From NCBI RefSeq assembly GCF_001612725.1, contig NZ_BDAZ01000001.1, positions 372,001 through 436,000 on the forward strand: 64,000 nucleotides of DNA. The letters are read 5' to 3'. Shown here one piece after another: positions 44,609 through 53,190 of the stretch; within the stretch, counting starts at the first letter, position 1; every line of letters begins with the position of its first letter. Under the pieces are notes generated by a model, which saw nothing but the letters and a program-made list of their open reading frames with translations, made no database searches and had not been told where the DNA came from. A program made the position numbers and the translations under genes. The DNA comes from Nocardia anaemiae NBRC 100462 (lineage in GTDB: Bacteria; Actinomycetota; Actinomycetes; Mycobacteriales; Mycobacteriaceae).

Positions 44609-45256
44609 CTACGCGGGCACTGCCTTCTCCAGGTCGTCGATGGTGCCGGACATGATCGTGCGGACGTTCGCATTGATGTGCTCGATCGGCCAGTCCCACC
44701 AGGCGATGGCCAGCAGGCGATCGATGTCGTCCGCGCTGTAGCGGTAGCGGATGAGTCCGGCCGGATTGCCGCCGACGATGCCGTAATCCGGGACGTCGGC
44801 AGTCACCACGGAGCCAGCGCCGACGATCGCGCCGTGGCCGATCCGCACTCCGGGCATCACCGTGACGCCGTATCCGATCCAGACATCGTTGCCGACCACG
44901 GTGTCACCGCGATTCGGCAGGTCCATGAGCAGATCGACATGCTGCGACCACGCGCCGCCCATGGTGGGGAACGGGAAGGTCGACGGTCCGTCCATACGGT
45001 GGTTGGCGCTGTTCATGATGAATCGCACGCCCGTGGCCAAGGCACAGAACTTGCCGATGATCAGCTTCTCCGGACCGTAGTGGTATAGGACATTGCGGGT
45101 TTCGAAGGTGGTGGGGTCGTCCGGGTCGTCGTAGTAGGAGTACTCGCCGACCTCGATCAGCGGCGAGGTGACCAGGGGTTTCAGCAGTACCACGCGCGGC
45201 TGTCCTGGCATCGGATGCAGCACGGTGGGTGCGGTGACCGGGGGCTGTTCGGGCAT
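44609..45256 (-). CDS. Vat-type (streptogramin A) O-acetyltransferase
   Basis: The 215-residue protein is a left-handed beta-helix acetyltransferase of the xenobiotic (Vat/CatB) type. The sequence around IEVGEYSYYDDPDDPTTF, the catalytic histidine H86 in NSANHRMDGPSTFPFP, and the hexapeptide repeats VVGNDVWIGYGVTVMPGVRIGHGAIVGAGSVV match the Vat group closely. It would acetylate a hydroxyl of group A streptogramins or a related antibiotic using acetyl-CoA. It follows the ABC-F gene in one operon with 53 nt between. Distance from known Vat enzymes means the drug spectrum is untested. Confidence 0.9.
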   Translation of the reverse strand: MPEQPPVTAPTVLHPMPGQPRVVLLKPLVTSPLIEVGEYSYYDDPDDPTTFETRNVLYHYGPEKLIIGKFCALATGVRFIMNSANHRMDGPSTFPFPTMGGAWSQHVDLLMDLPNRGDTVVGNDVWIGYGVTVMPGVRIGHGAIVGAGSVVTADVPDYGIVGGNPAGLIRYRYSADDIDRLLAIAWWDWPIEHINANVRTIMSGTIDDLEKAVPA

Positions 45257-45309
45257 GCGGAATCCGTTCTGTGAGTGAGTGATCGAGAGTTGTGGTCGAT
45301 GATCGAAAA

Positions 45310-46917
45310 TCAGGCGGAGGCCAGCGCGCGCATATCGAGCCGGGCACCACGCCAGCGGTCTCGGAGCCGACGATCGTGGCTGACCACTACCAGAGCACCG
45401 TGATAGTCGGCCAGGGCGGCTTCCAACTCCTCGACGAGTCCGGGCGAGAGGTGGTTGGTGGGCTCGTCCAGGAGCAACAGCTCCGATGGTGCACTGACCA
45501 GTCGTGCCAGTTCGAGCCGCTGCCGCTGCCCGGTGGACAGATTCTCCACCCGGTTCGTGAGCTGGGCGCGTGTGAACAGGCCCAGTGACAGCAGGCGTTC
45601 GGTGTGATCGCCGGGCTGCCCCGAACGGCCCTGGGCGAAGGCGGACAGCAAGGTCTGACCGGGTACAGCGGGACGCGGTTCTTGAGCGAGATAACCGACT
45701 CGGCCGCGCCGGATCACCGTGCCGCAGTCGGGCGTGAGCTCGTCGGCCAGCACCCGCAACAGAGTGGACTTGCCCGCACCGTTCGGGCCGGTGATCAGCA
45801 GCCGTTCTCTCGCGGACACCCGCACACTCGTGGGTGAGAGCCTGCCGTCCACCGCGATATCGTTGACATCCAGGACGACCCCATGCGCGCGTCCAGCCGG
45901 GGGAACCGCCTTGAACTGCAACGGTTCCGGCGGTGGCGGTACCGGATCGGCCAGTAACCGCCGCAGGCGTTCCTCGGCATTGCGTACCCGGCCCGCCAGC
46001 GACTGCTGCACGCGGCCACCTGCCCGGTCGTAGGCCATCTTGTTGTTGTCCTTCATCGCGCGCCCCGGTGCGACCCGCCGTGCCGTGGTGGCGATGGTTT
46101 CGCGCAACTGGTCGGCCTCGCCCTGCCAGCGCAGATGGGCCTGAGCCCAGCGTTGCCGCGCCACATCACGTTCGGCGAGGTAGCCGCTGTATCCATTGCC
46201 GTGGCGCACGACGCATCGACGATCGGAATCCACTTCGAGCAGCGTGGTTGCTACCCGCTCGAGGAAGGTACGGTCGTGCGAGACGGTGACCGTTGTGCCG
46301 CGCCGAGTCCGCAGATGGTCCTCCAACCAGGTCAACGCGTCGTCGTCGAGATGGTTGGTCGGCTCGTCCAGCAGCAGCACCTCGGGTGCCGCGGCGAGCA
46401 GGGCTGCCATGCGCAGACGGACCTGTTCCCCGCCGGACAGTCCACCGACCGCTCGATCACGCGGAACCACCCCCAGCCCGAGACCGTGCAGGGCTCGCTC
46501 CACGCGAGCATCGGCATCATAGCCGCCGCGCAACTCGAAAACCGTTGCCAGTTCGGCATATTCGCCCAGGTGGGACTCGTCGCCGGTAGACATCTCCATT
46601 TCGAGATGGCGCATTCGATCCTCGATCCGGCGCAGCTCGTGCAACGACCGGTCGATGATCTGCTGGACGCTCAGGTGCGCGGGGAGTTGCTCGTCCTGAG
46701 CGAGATAGCCGACGCCCCCCTCGGCGTGCACGACGATCTCACCCTGATCGGGCTGCTCGCATCCGGCGAACAGGCGCAGCAGCGTGCTCTTACCGGACCC
46801 GTTCTCCCCGATGATCCCGGTGCGTTCACCCGCGCCGAGCGAGCAGGTGACCGCATCGAGAATCGTGCGGCCGTTGAAGGACTTGCTGACCGCGAGCGCG
46901 GTGATCTGAGTGGGCAC
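45310..46917 (-). CDS. ABC-F family protein, probably antibiotic-resistance (ribosome protection) type
   Basis: The 535-residue protein has two ATPase domains and no membrane helices: Walker A GENGSGKST and GPNGAGKST, signatures LSGGEQVRL and LSTGQRQRL, Walker B VLLLDEPTNHLDD and LLLLDEPTNHLSP. The linker (about 255-320) is Arg-rich like the P-site tRNA interaction motif of ARE ABC-F proteins such as those against lincosamides, macrolides and streptogramins. It starts at GTG 46917 with CGGAGG before it. Co-transcription with the Vat gene and a divergent TetR support a resistance role. Being an actinomycete, it may protect against a self-made or encountered antibiotic. Confidence 0.92.
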   Translation of the reverse strand: MPTQITALAVSKSFNGRTILDAVTCSLGAGERTGIIGENGSGKSTLLRLFAGCEQPDQGEIVVHAEGGVGYLAQDEQLPAHLSVQQIIDRSLHELRRIEDRMRHLEMEMSTGDESHLGEYAELATVFELRGGYDADARVERALHGLGLGVVPRDRAVGGLSGGEQVRLRMAALLAAAPEVLLLDEPTNHLDDDALTWLEDHLRTRRGTTVTVSHDRTFLERVATTLLEVDSDRRCVVRHGNGYSGYLAERDVARQRWAQAHLRWQGEADQLRETIATTARRVAPGRAMKDNNKMAYDRAGGRVQQSLAGRVRNAEERLRRLLADPVPPPPEPLQFKAVPPAGRAHGVVLDVNDIAVDGRLSPTSVRVSARERLLITGPNGAGKSTLLRVLADELTPDCGTVIRRGRVGYLAQEPRPAVPGQTLLSAFAQGRSGQPGDHTERLLSLGLFTRAQLTNRVENLSTGQRQRLELARLVSAPSELLLLDEPTNHLSPGLVEELEAALADYHGALVVVSHDRRLRDRWRGARLDMRALASA

Positions 46918-47003
46918 GAACTACCTCCGAAGCATTCGAGGACGACACGGTCAGGGGCGACCGCTGAGCCTGGTGAACACTTCGAATGAGCATTGGCGAC
47001 CTC

Positions 47004-47029
47004 ACTAGTGCGACGAATGTTGCGTTAGT
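47004..47029. promoter_or_regulatory. TetR operator in the abcF/tetR divergon
   Basis: ACTAGTGCGAC (47004-47014) and GTTGCGTTAGT (47019-47029) form an interrupted inverted repeat, 8 of 11 positions paired, within the 154-nt divergent intergenic region. Confidence 0.6.
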
Positions 47030-47071
47030 ATGATCGCACATGATGTCCCGCCGAGCAACCGGATAAGTCCC

Positions 47072-47698
47072 ATGACCCGTGCCACAGAGAGCGCCGCCCC
47101 ACCGCGGTTACGCCCGGGCGGCCGCACGGCCCGCATTCGCGCCCAGGTCCTCGCGGCCGTTGAGGCGGAACTGACCGAAAACGGCTACGACGCAATGACC
47201 GTCGATACGGTCGCCGCCCGCGCGGGCGTGCACCGCACCACTGTGTATCGCCGCTGGCGCGATGTCGGTGGCCTGATCGCCGATGTGTTCGCCGCCGCAC
47301 GCGATCTGGATTGGCATCCACCTAACACCGGTTCACTGGGCGATGATCTCGCGGAATTGAACCGCGAGATCCAGGATTCGTTCACCGAGGAATCGTCGAT
47401 CGCGATGGCGCTGATCGCGGTATCTTTTCGCTCGGAGGACGCGGCGCGAGCACTGCGGCAACTGTGGGAGGATCGCTATACGCAGTGCGAGATCGTCGTG
47501 CAGCGTGCGATTGGGCGCGGTGAGATCCCGACCGAAACCGATACGCGCGCACTGCTTGTCGCGGCTACGGCGCCGGTGTATCACCAGTTGGTGCTGTTGC
47601 GCACTCCGGCCGCCGCCGGTTTTCCGGAGCGTGCGGCCGCGGCGGCGGTGCTGGCCGCACAGGCCGGTGCTTTCCAATCGCTGATTGGCGGAAGCTAA
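47072..47698 (+). CDS. TetR family transcriptional repressor
   Basis: The 208-residue protein has an N-terminal TetR domain (about 15-62: RARIRAQVLAAVEAELTENGYDAMTVDTVAARAGVHRTTVYRRWRDVGGL) and the C-terminal fold of the TetR_C_6/AcrR-like group with late AAAVLAAQAG. ATG 47072 is chosen for its typical spacing to the DNA-binding helix. It is divergent from the ABC-F/Vat operon and probably represses it until the antibiotic or a related molecule binds. Confidence 0.92.
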   Translation: MTRATESAAPPRLRPGGRTARIRAQVLAAVEAELTENGYDAMTVDTVAARAGVHRTTVYRRWRDVGGLIADVFAAARDLDWHPPNTGSLGDDLAELNREIQDSFTEESSIAMALIAVSFRSEDAARALRQLWEDRYTQCEIVVQRAIGRGEIPTETDTRALLVAATAPVYHQLVLLRTPAAAGFPERAAAAAVLAAQAGAFQSLIGGS

Positions 47699-47943
47699 TA
47701 CCGTTGGAACGCGCAGCGGATAGCAGGCCTCGGGCGGTCCGACACACTGAAACCCCGGTTCCCCCGATCGACATCGGTCCGGCTCCCCAACCACCGCTGC
47801 CGGTCACCAGCGAAGTCGAAACGCCACGGATCGCACCCAAGACAAAGCCATGCGCATAATCCCCGCCCGGCCGCCGAGCCCAACATTGCGCCAACAACCT
47901 GGCAGGAACCCCCGTGGCGCGGGTGAGGGTGTCGGCGAACGTG

Positions 47944-48870
47944 CTACCCCTTCTTCAATCCGTCCAGCGCCCTGCGAGCTTGGTTTTCGGCGATCCCGGC
48001 GAGCTCGTCCCGGTTCACCGGGGGTTCGCCCTTCGCGCGCAGGACAGCGACTTCCACTCGCACCGAGACATTGCTGTCCTGCACGCCGACGATATAGGTC
48101 ATTCCGTTGCCAGTGTCCGTGGTCGCGGTATGCCAGTAACTCTGAGCGCCGATTCCGGTGACCTCGCCCGAGGCTAGCCCCGATCCGGTGGTGACGGTGT
48201 CGGTCTGTTTCCAACGGTCGTAAGCGGGGGCGGCGTCGGCGCCGGTGATCTGGGCCTGCAGGCCGACGCCAGCTTCGTCGATGGCGGCATCATCGGGGAC
48301 GGTCGAAGGGCTGGTGTAGCGGAGGGCGCAGTACAGGTTGCCGCCGTCGAAGCTATTCGGCGGGAATTCCTGATGCACAGGGGCTTCCCTCGGGGTGGAC
48401 GACCACCTGTGCAATGGCGTGGGATCGACAAGATCACACGCGTTGGTGATCCCACTCATCGAATAGATTCCCGGCGCCGGTTCCCGGAGGGATGTCGTCG
48501 TGGCCGCAGTGGACGAGGCCGAGCTGCTGGACCGGTTCGGGGCAGCGGCGGACCCGCTGTCTCTCTTCCCGACCACGACACCGATCACCACACCGAGACC
48601 TAGCACCACCACCAACCCGAGCACACCGGCAACGATCAGACCCGCTCTGCCGCTGCCGGTTCGCGGCGGAGGATACGGTGGCCGCCCGTATCCCGGACCA
48701 GGTTGGCCGTATGCGGTAACGGGCTGACCGGGGGCAGCCCCGAGCGCAGGCGGGTACATGCCCGAGTCCGGAATATCCCAGCCCCCAACTCGCGGATCGG
48801 GTTGTCGCACAGGAGGATCGGCGCCCTCTGGCGTCGGCCGATCCTCAGATCCACGCTGGGAATCGGTCAT
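47944..48870 (-). CDS. Membrane-anchored extracytoplasmic protein, duplicate 1
   Basis: The 308-residue protein has a Pro/Gly-rich cytoplasmic N-terminus, one membrane helix (about residues 78-102, GLIVAGVLGLVVVLGLGVVIGVVVG), a Ser/Thr linker and an outer domain of about 170 residues with two conserved cysteines in NACDLVDPTPL and GGNLYCALRY. It is a clear paralogue of the next gene, matching it from the MTDSQRG start to the RRALDGL end. The outer domain resembles DUF3558-type lipoprotein domains, but not strongly. Its role is unknown. Confidence 0.85.
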   Translation of the reverse strand: MTDSQRGSEDRPTPEGADPPVRQPDPRVGGWDIPDSGMYPPALGAAPGQPVTAYGQPGPGYGRPPYPPPRTGSGRAGLIVAGVLGLVVVLGLGVVIGVVVGKRDSGSAAAPNRSSSSASSTAATTTSLREPAPGIYSMSGITNACDLVDPTPLHRWSSTPREAPVHQEFPPNSFDGGNLYCALRYTSPSTVPDDAAIDEAGVGLQAQITGADAAPAYDRWKQTDTVTTGSGLASGEVTGIGAQSYWHTATTDTGNGMTYIVGVQDSNVSVRVEVAVLRAKGEPPVNRDELAGIAENQARRALDGLKKG

Positions 48871-48981
48871 CCCTATAGCCCCTCCGGTTGTGCAAAGGTC
48901 TCCCCGTCGACCTCAACTCCGCCCCGATCGTATTCCAGCCACCATCGGTCGTACGCACCGTTCCACTCGAGTCACCGGTCG

Positions 48982-49809
48982 CTACTTCTCCCGCAGACCG
49001 TCCAGTGTCCTACGGACCTGGGACCTGGCGATCGAATCGAGTTCGTCCCGCCGCACCGCGGGAGAACCCTGCTCACGTGTGAGGGAGATCTGCACCCGCA
49101 CCGAAACATTGCCGTCCTGCACACACACGACATAGGCCATGTTCGCGACGAGGTCTCCTCTGACTTCGGAGTACCAGTAGCCCTGATTGCCGATTCCGGT
49201 GACCTCACCAGAAGCCGACTCCGCTGCAGGTGTGGCAACATCGGCGTGCTTCCAATGGTCGTAATAGGGAGGCGCCGCACCATTGGTGAATTCGGCCTCG
49301 ACGCTCATGCCGACCTTGTTCATGGGGAACTCACCAGCGTTCGCGCTGGTATATCCGGCATCGCACTTCAGGCCGCCGCTCTCGTAGGCGGTCGGCCGCG
49401 TTTCCCTATGCTCGGGAACACCTTTCGGCGTGGGTGACCACTTGGTCAACGGCGTGGGATCGACAAGATCGCAGGCGTTGGTGATCGCATTCATCGAATA
49501 GGTGGCCGTTTTCCCAGCAGCCGAGGCCCCGGCGGACTCACTGCTCCCGTCGCCACGGCCGACCACGATGCCGATCGCCACACCGAGCCCCAGCACCACC
49601 ACCAGCCCGAGAACACCGGCGATGATCAGAACCGTTCTGCCGCTGCCAGTCGATGGTGGCTGATACGACAGTGTCGGCCCATATGCCTGGCCAGGTGGCC
49701 CGTCCGGCATGACCCAGCTGCCCGTCGGCGGGTCCGCTTGCCGCGCAGCAGGATCGACACCCCCCGGCATAGGCGGCTGACCGTCAGGTCCGCGCTGGGA
49801 ATCGGTCAT
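48982..49809 (-). CDS. Membrane-anchored extracytoplasmic protein, duplicate 2
   Basis: The 275-residue paralogue has the same plan: Pro-rich N-terminus beginning MTDSQRG, one membrane helix, a shorter linker and an outer domain with NACDLVDPTPLTKWSPTP, GGLKCDAGYTS and YVVCVQDGNVSVRVQISL. ATG 49809 is preferred because the sister gene starts with the same residues. The 5' flanks of the two genes are also similar over about 80 bp, so a whole segment was duplicated in tandem. Confidence 0.85.
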   Translation of the reverse strand: MTDSQRGPDGQPPMPGGVDPAARQADPPTGSWVMPDGPPGQAYGPTLSYQPPSTGSGRTVLIIAGVLGLVVVLGLGVAIGIVVGRGDGSSESAGASAAGKTATYSMNAITNACDLVDPTPLTKWSPTPKGVPEHRETRPTAYESGGLKCDAGYTSANAGEFPMNKVGMSVEAEFTNGAAPPYYDHWKHADVATPAAESASGEVTGIGNQGYWYSEVRGDLVANMAYVVCVQDGNVSVRVQISLTREQGSPAVRRDELDSIARSQVRRTLDGLREK

Positions 49810-50120
49810 CCCTGTAGCCCTTCGATTCCGCAACGGGCTCCCCCGTCGCCCCACAACTCGGAGCCGATCGTATTCCCGCCCCCATCGCCACGGGCAGCAA
49901 CGGTCGCTGCCACTCCCGGCACGTCAGCTTCCTGGGCAGAGGATTTCGTGGATGACGCGCCTAGTCGGCATCCACCCTCGACAGGTATTGCCTCCAGAAC
50001 GACGCGAGCGACCATCGAGGGCGAATGGTTCGGCGATGTCTCGGGAGCGAGTCCGGCCTGGATCGGCGACCTCGACGGGTGGGTGGCGGCGGGGTCGCGA
50101 AGGTGACGAGTGTCACTTCA

Positions 50121-50147
50121 TGTCAGATCTGGGTGGTGGGGCGTGTC
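50121..50147 (+). promoter_or_regulatory. Possible ECF41-type promoter of the oxidoreductase-sigJ operon
   Basis: TGTCAGA, then 16 nt, then TGTC matches the ECF41 promoter consensus (TGTCACA-N16-CGTC) with two mismatches, and ends 8 nt before the ATG. A GTGAC-GAGT-GTCAC inverted repeat lies just upstream (50103-50116). Autoregulation by the sigma factor in this operon fits. Confidence 0.5.
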
Positions 50148-50155
50148 TCGGGGGT

Positions 50156-51349
50156 ATGACTGATTTCAACTCCATCACCAAGGTGGTCGTCATCGGCGGC
50201 GGTTACGCCGGAACCGTGGCGGCCAATCGGCTGTGGCTGCGTCGCGATGTCGAGATCACGCTGGTCAACCCACGCCCGGAGTTTGTCGAGCGGATGCGGT
50301 TGCACCAGTTCGTGGCCGGTACCCACGAGGCCGCCGTCGGTTACGACACGCTGCTCGGCGCGGGTGTACGGCTGATCGTGGATCATGCCGTCCGTATCGA
50401 TACCGCCGCTCGCACAGTGGAACTGGGCTCGGGGCGCCCGCTCGGGTACGACTATGTGGTCTACGCGGTCGGCAGCACCGCCGCGGTGCCCGAGTCGGTG
50501 CCCGGCGCGGCCGAGTTCGCTTATCCGATCGCCGAATACGAACACGCACAGCGGCTGCGCGCCGCACTGGGGGAACTGCCCGCGCAGGCGCCGATCGTCG
50601 TCGTCGGCGGCGGGCTCACCGGTATCGAGACCGCCGCCGAACTCGTCGAGCAGGGCCGCGTCGTCACGCTCGTGGGTGGCGGTATGTTGGCGGCGAAATT
50701 CTCTGATCCGGCCCGGCGGTCAGTGGCGAAGTGGCTGTCCGAGAACGGAGTCGAGGTGCGCGAGCAGGCGCGGGTGCGCGAGGTGCGAGGCGACGGGGTC
50801 GTCTTGGCCGACGGCGATGTGCTGCCCAGCGCGATCACGATCTGGACCGCCGGATTCGGAGTGCCCGAGCTGGCGGCGCGCAGCGGGCTGCGCACCGACG
50901 AACAGGGCCGGTTGCTGACCGATGAGACGTTGACCAGTATCGACGACGATCGCATTGTCGCCGCCGGGGACGCGGTCGCGCCCTCGGGCCGGCCGCTGCG
51001 GATGAGCTGTTATGCCGCTCAGCCCCTGGGCGCGCAGGCCGCAGGCAACGTGCTGGCCCGCATCGCGGGGTCCGAGCCCAGCGTGCTGGATGTGGCCTTC
51101 GTGGCGTGCACCGTGGGTTTGGGCAGCCGCGCGGGTGTGATGCAGTTCAGCCGTCGTGACGACACGCCCGTGCCGATGTACCTCGGCGGGCGCGTGGCCG
51201 GACAGATCAAGGAGCGGGTGGGTCTGGCCGGACCGATCGGGACCATCCGCAAGGAGGCCCGCAAGCCCGGTGCGATCCCCACCTTCATGGGCTTGGGCAG
51301 GCGCAAGGAATTGCGTGTAGCCGAGCCGGAGGGGAGCGTGCAGCCGTGA
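50156..51349 (+). CDS. NAD(P)/FAD-dependent oxidoreductase (NDH-2 like)
   Basis: The 397-residue flavoprotein has two Rossmann motifs, VVVIGGGYAGTVAANRL at the N-terminus and IVVVGGGLTGIETAAEL near residue 145, plus WTAGFGVPELA and the FAD-closing VAAGDAVAPSG. The overall shape is that of type II NADH dehydrogenases or related soluble oxidoreductases. It starts at 50156, since the frame upstream overlaps the promoter. Its stop overlaps the sigJ start (GTGA). ECF41 sigma factors are commonly paired with such redox proteins, and it may be their functional partner. Confidence 0.9.
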   Translation: MTDFNSITKVVVIGGGYAGTVAANRLWLRRDVEITLVNPRPEFVERMRLHQFVAGTHEAAVGYDTLLGAGVRLIVDHAVRIDTAARTVELGSGRPLGYDYVVYAVGSTAAVPESVPGAAEFAYPIAEYEHAQRLRAALGELPAQAPIVVVGGGLTGIETAAELVEQGRVVTLVGGGMLAAKFSDPARRSVAKWLSENGVEVREQARVREVRGDGVVLADGDVLPSAITIWTAGFGVPELAARSGLRTDEQGRLLTDETLTSIDDDRIVAAGDAVAPSGRPLRMSCYAAQPLGAQAAGNVLARIAGSEPSVLDVAFVACTVGLGSRAGVMQFSRRDDTPVPMYLGGRVAGQIKERVGLAGPIGTIRKEARKPGAIPTFMGLGRRKELRVAEPEGSVQP

Positions 51350-52257
51350 CTTCCATCGACGAGCACACCGAGCGTTTCGTGCACCTGCGACCGCTGCTGT
51401 TCACGATCGTCTACGAAATCCTCGGCTCGGCAACCGAAGCCGACGATGTGTTGCAGGACAGCTATCTGCGGTGGCGGCGAGTGGACCTGACCACCGTGCG
51501 TGACACCAAATCCTATCTGGCCCAACTGGTCACCCGCCAGGCGCTGAATGTGTTGCGGGCCAGCGCCAGTCGCCGCGAGGAATACGTCGGCCCGTGGTTG
51601 CCCGAGCCGCTGCTGCTCACCGACGGCGACGCCTCGAGCGATGTGGTGCTCACCGAATCGGTCTCGATGGGGATGCTGGTGGTGCTGGAATCGCTCACTC
51701 CCATCGAGCGGGCGGTCTTCGTGCTGCGCGACGTATTCGGCTTCGGCTACGACGAAATCGCGTCCGCCACGGGCAAATCCGTCGACGCTGTGCATCAGAC
51801 GGCCCGCCGCGCCCGCAACCACGTGCAGGCCCGGCGCAAGCGGTACGCCCCCGTCGACACCGCCCGAACCGCCGCGGTCACCGAACGCTTCATCACTGCC
51901 GCGACCACCGGGGACATGGAAGGCTTGCTGTCGCTGCTCGCGCCCGATATCACCTGGACCACCGGCAAGGTGACCGCGCTACCGGAGCTGGTCATGGTCG
52001 GCGCCGAACGGGTGGGCGCGATTCTCGCGGCGGTCTTCCGATACGCGCAGCGACGACCGCAGGTACGAATCGAGACGGTGAACTGCAACAGCCAACCAGC
52101 ACTCGCGTGCTACGTCGACGACAAACTGGAAGCACTTCTCGTGTTCGACATCGCCGACGACAAGATCATCAACGGCTACGGTATCCGCAACCCAGACAAA
52201 CTGGCCGCCCTCGAAATCCCCCGCGCAATCAGCCGCGCCGAGACACCCACGGCATAA
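51346..52257 (+). CDS. sigJ: ECF41 RNA polymerase sigma factor with SnoaL-like C-terminal domain
   Basis: The 303-residue sigma factor has region 2 (about 10-75, with ATEADDVLQDSYLRWR), region 4 (about 105-165, LTPIERAVFVLRDVFGFGYDEIASATGKSVDAVHQTARRARNHV) and a C-terminal SnoaL-like domain (about 178-300) that serves as a built-in regulator in ECF41/SigJ proteins. The typical DGK-type linker residues lie in YVDDKLEALLVFDIADDKI. It is translationally coupled to the flavoprotein gene and probably directs RNA polymerase to its own operon promoter. The activating signal is unknown. Confidence 0.94.
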   Translation: MTSIDEHTERFVHLRPLLFTIVYEILGSATEADDVLQDSYLRWRRVDLTTVRDTKSYLAQLVTRQALNVLRASASRREEYVGPWLPEPLLLTDGDASSDVVLTESVSMGMLVVLESLTPIERAVFVLRDVFGFGYDEIASATGKSVDAVHQTARRARNHVQARRKRYAPVDTARTAAVTERFITAATTGDMEGLLSLLAPDITWTTGKVTALPELVMVGAERVGAILAAVFRYAQRRPQVRIETVNCNSQPALACYVDDKLEALLVFDIADDKIINGYGIRNPDKLAALEIPRAISRAETPTA

Positions 52258-52418
52258 CCCCCGTCTTCACGCGATGCCGACATCCCGAAATGCCGCATTT
52301 CGGCGAGGTTCCGCCACACGATCGTTTGCTACGCGCTAGCCCCAGCGGCCAGATAGCGCCCCGCCAAGTGGCCGCGAGTGAGCTCGGCACTGCCGTGGTG
52401 TCCTTCGCGTAGAGAAGG

Positions 52419-53150
52419 TTATTCAACGGTCGCGCTTTGTGCGATCTGTGTCAGTCGTTCCCAGGCCGGCGATGTGATTCCGATTGATTCGCTCACCAGG
52501 CGAACCAGTTTCGGGTCCAACGCCGGGATTGTCCGGCCTGCTCCAGTGGGCCTGGCGGTCAGCCACCGCCGGGTGCGGTCGGCGAGGTCGACCAGGCGCG
52601 GGTCGTCGGGGGGCCAGTCGAAGGCCGCGTCGTAATCGAGGTAGATGGCCCGGAATTGCGGATCGTCGATGGCGTCGAGCTTGTCGGCGATCCACTCGGA
52701 CGCCTGCTTCGGGGCGACCGATTGCAACAGAATCCAGATGTCGCGTTCCATCCGCACCGCCCGTTCGCTTACCCCGAGGTGTTGCAGGCGGTCGAGGTAC
52801 TCGGCAACATCGGTGGACACGAATAGACGGTCGCCGCAACCCAATTCGGCGATCTGCTCGCGGGTCCGGCGGATCTCTTCGGCGCGTTCTGCGAGCATGC
52901 GGTCGATTTCGGCGATCGCCACCGCGAACTCCTCGGAGTTCGCAACCAGTAACTCCTTGACACGCGCCAGGGGCACACCCGCCCGTGCCAGGGTCTTGAT
53001 CTTGACCAGATCGACCGCGTCTTCGGCACTGTAGCGGCGATAGCCGGAGCAGTCGCGCGCCGGCTCCGAGAGCAGCCCGCGCTCGTGGTAGACGCGCACG
53101 GCCTTGATCGTCACGCCCGCATACCGTGCGAGCTGCCCGATCGTGATCAT
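52419..53150 (-). CDS. MerR family regulator, paralogue of the one at 26272
   Basis: The 243-residue protein has the MerR domain TIGQLARYAGVTIKAVRVYHERGLLSEPARD, the sensor-helix region and a C-terminal domain with GVSERAVRMERDIWILLQSVAP and FDWPPDDPRL. These parts match the protein at 26272-27033 throughout. ATG 53150 is preceded by GGGAG. It is the second gene after a serine hydrolase in an operon led by a MerR-type promoter. It probably activates that promoter in response to a ligand the hydrolase acts upon. Confidence 0.93.
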   Translation of the reverse strand: MITIGQLARYAGVTIKAVRVYHERGLLSEPARDCSGYRRYSAEDAVDLVKIKTLARAGVPLARVKELLVANSEEFAVAIAEIDRMLAERAEEIRRTREQIAELGCGDRLFVSTDVAEYLDRLQHLGVSERAVRMERDIWILLQSVAPKQASEWIADKLDAIDDPQFRAIYLDYDAAFDWPPDDPRLVDLADRTRRWLTARPTGAGRTIPALDPKLVRLVSESIGITSPAWERLTQIAQSATVE

Positions 53151-53190
53151 GCGCGTCTCCCTTCGCTGATGCGCCGAGGCGCGTGGCACA

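Noticed and set aside
44298..44741. 147-residue plus-strand frame next to the Vat gene
   Set aside because: It overlaps the Vat gene end antisense, has no ribosome-binding site and no recognisable motif.
45310..46917. ABC-F protein as a housekeeping translation factor (EttA type)
   Set aside because: Gene pair with Vat and a divergent TetR fit a resistance determinant better; the EttA-type context is absent.
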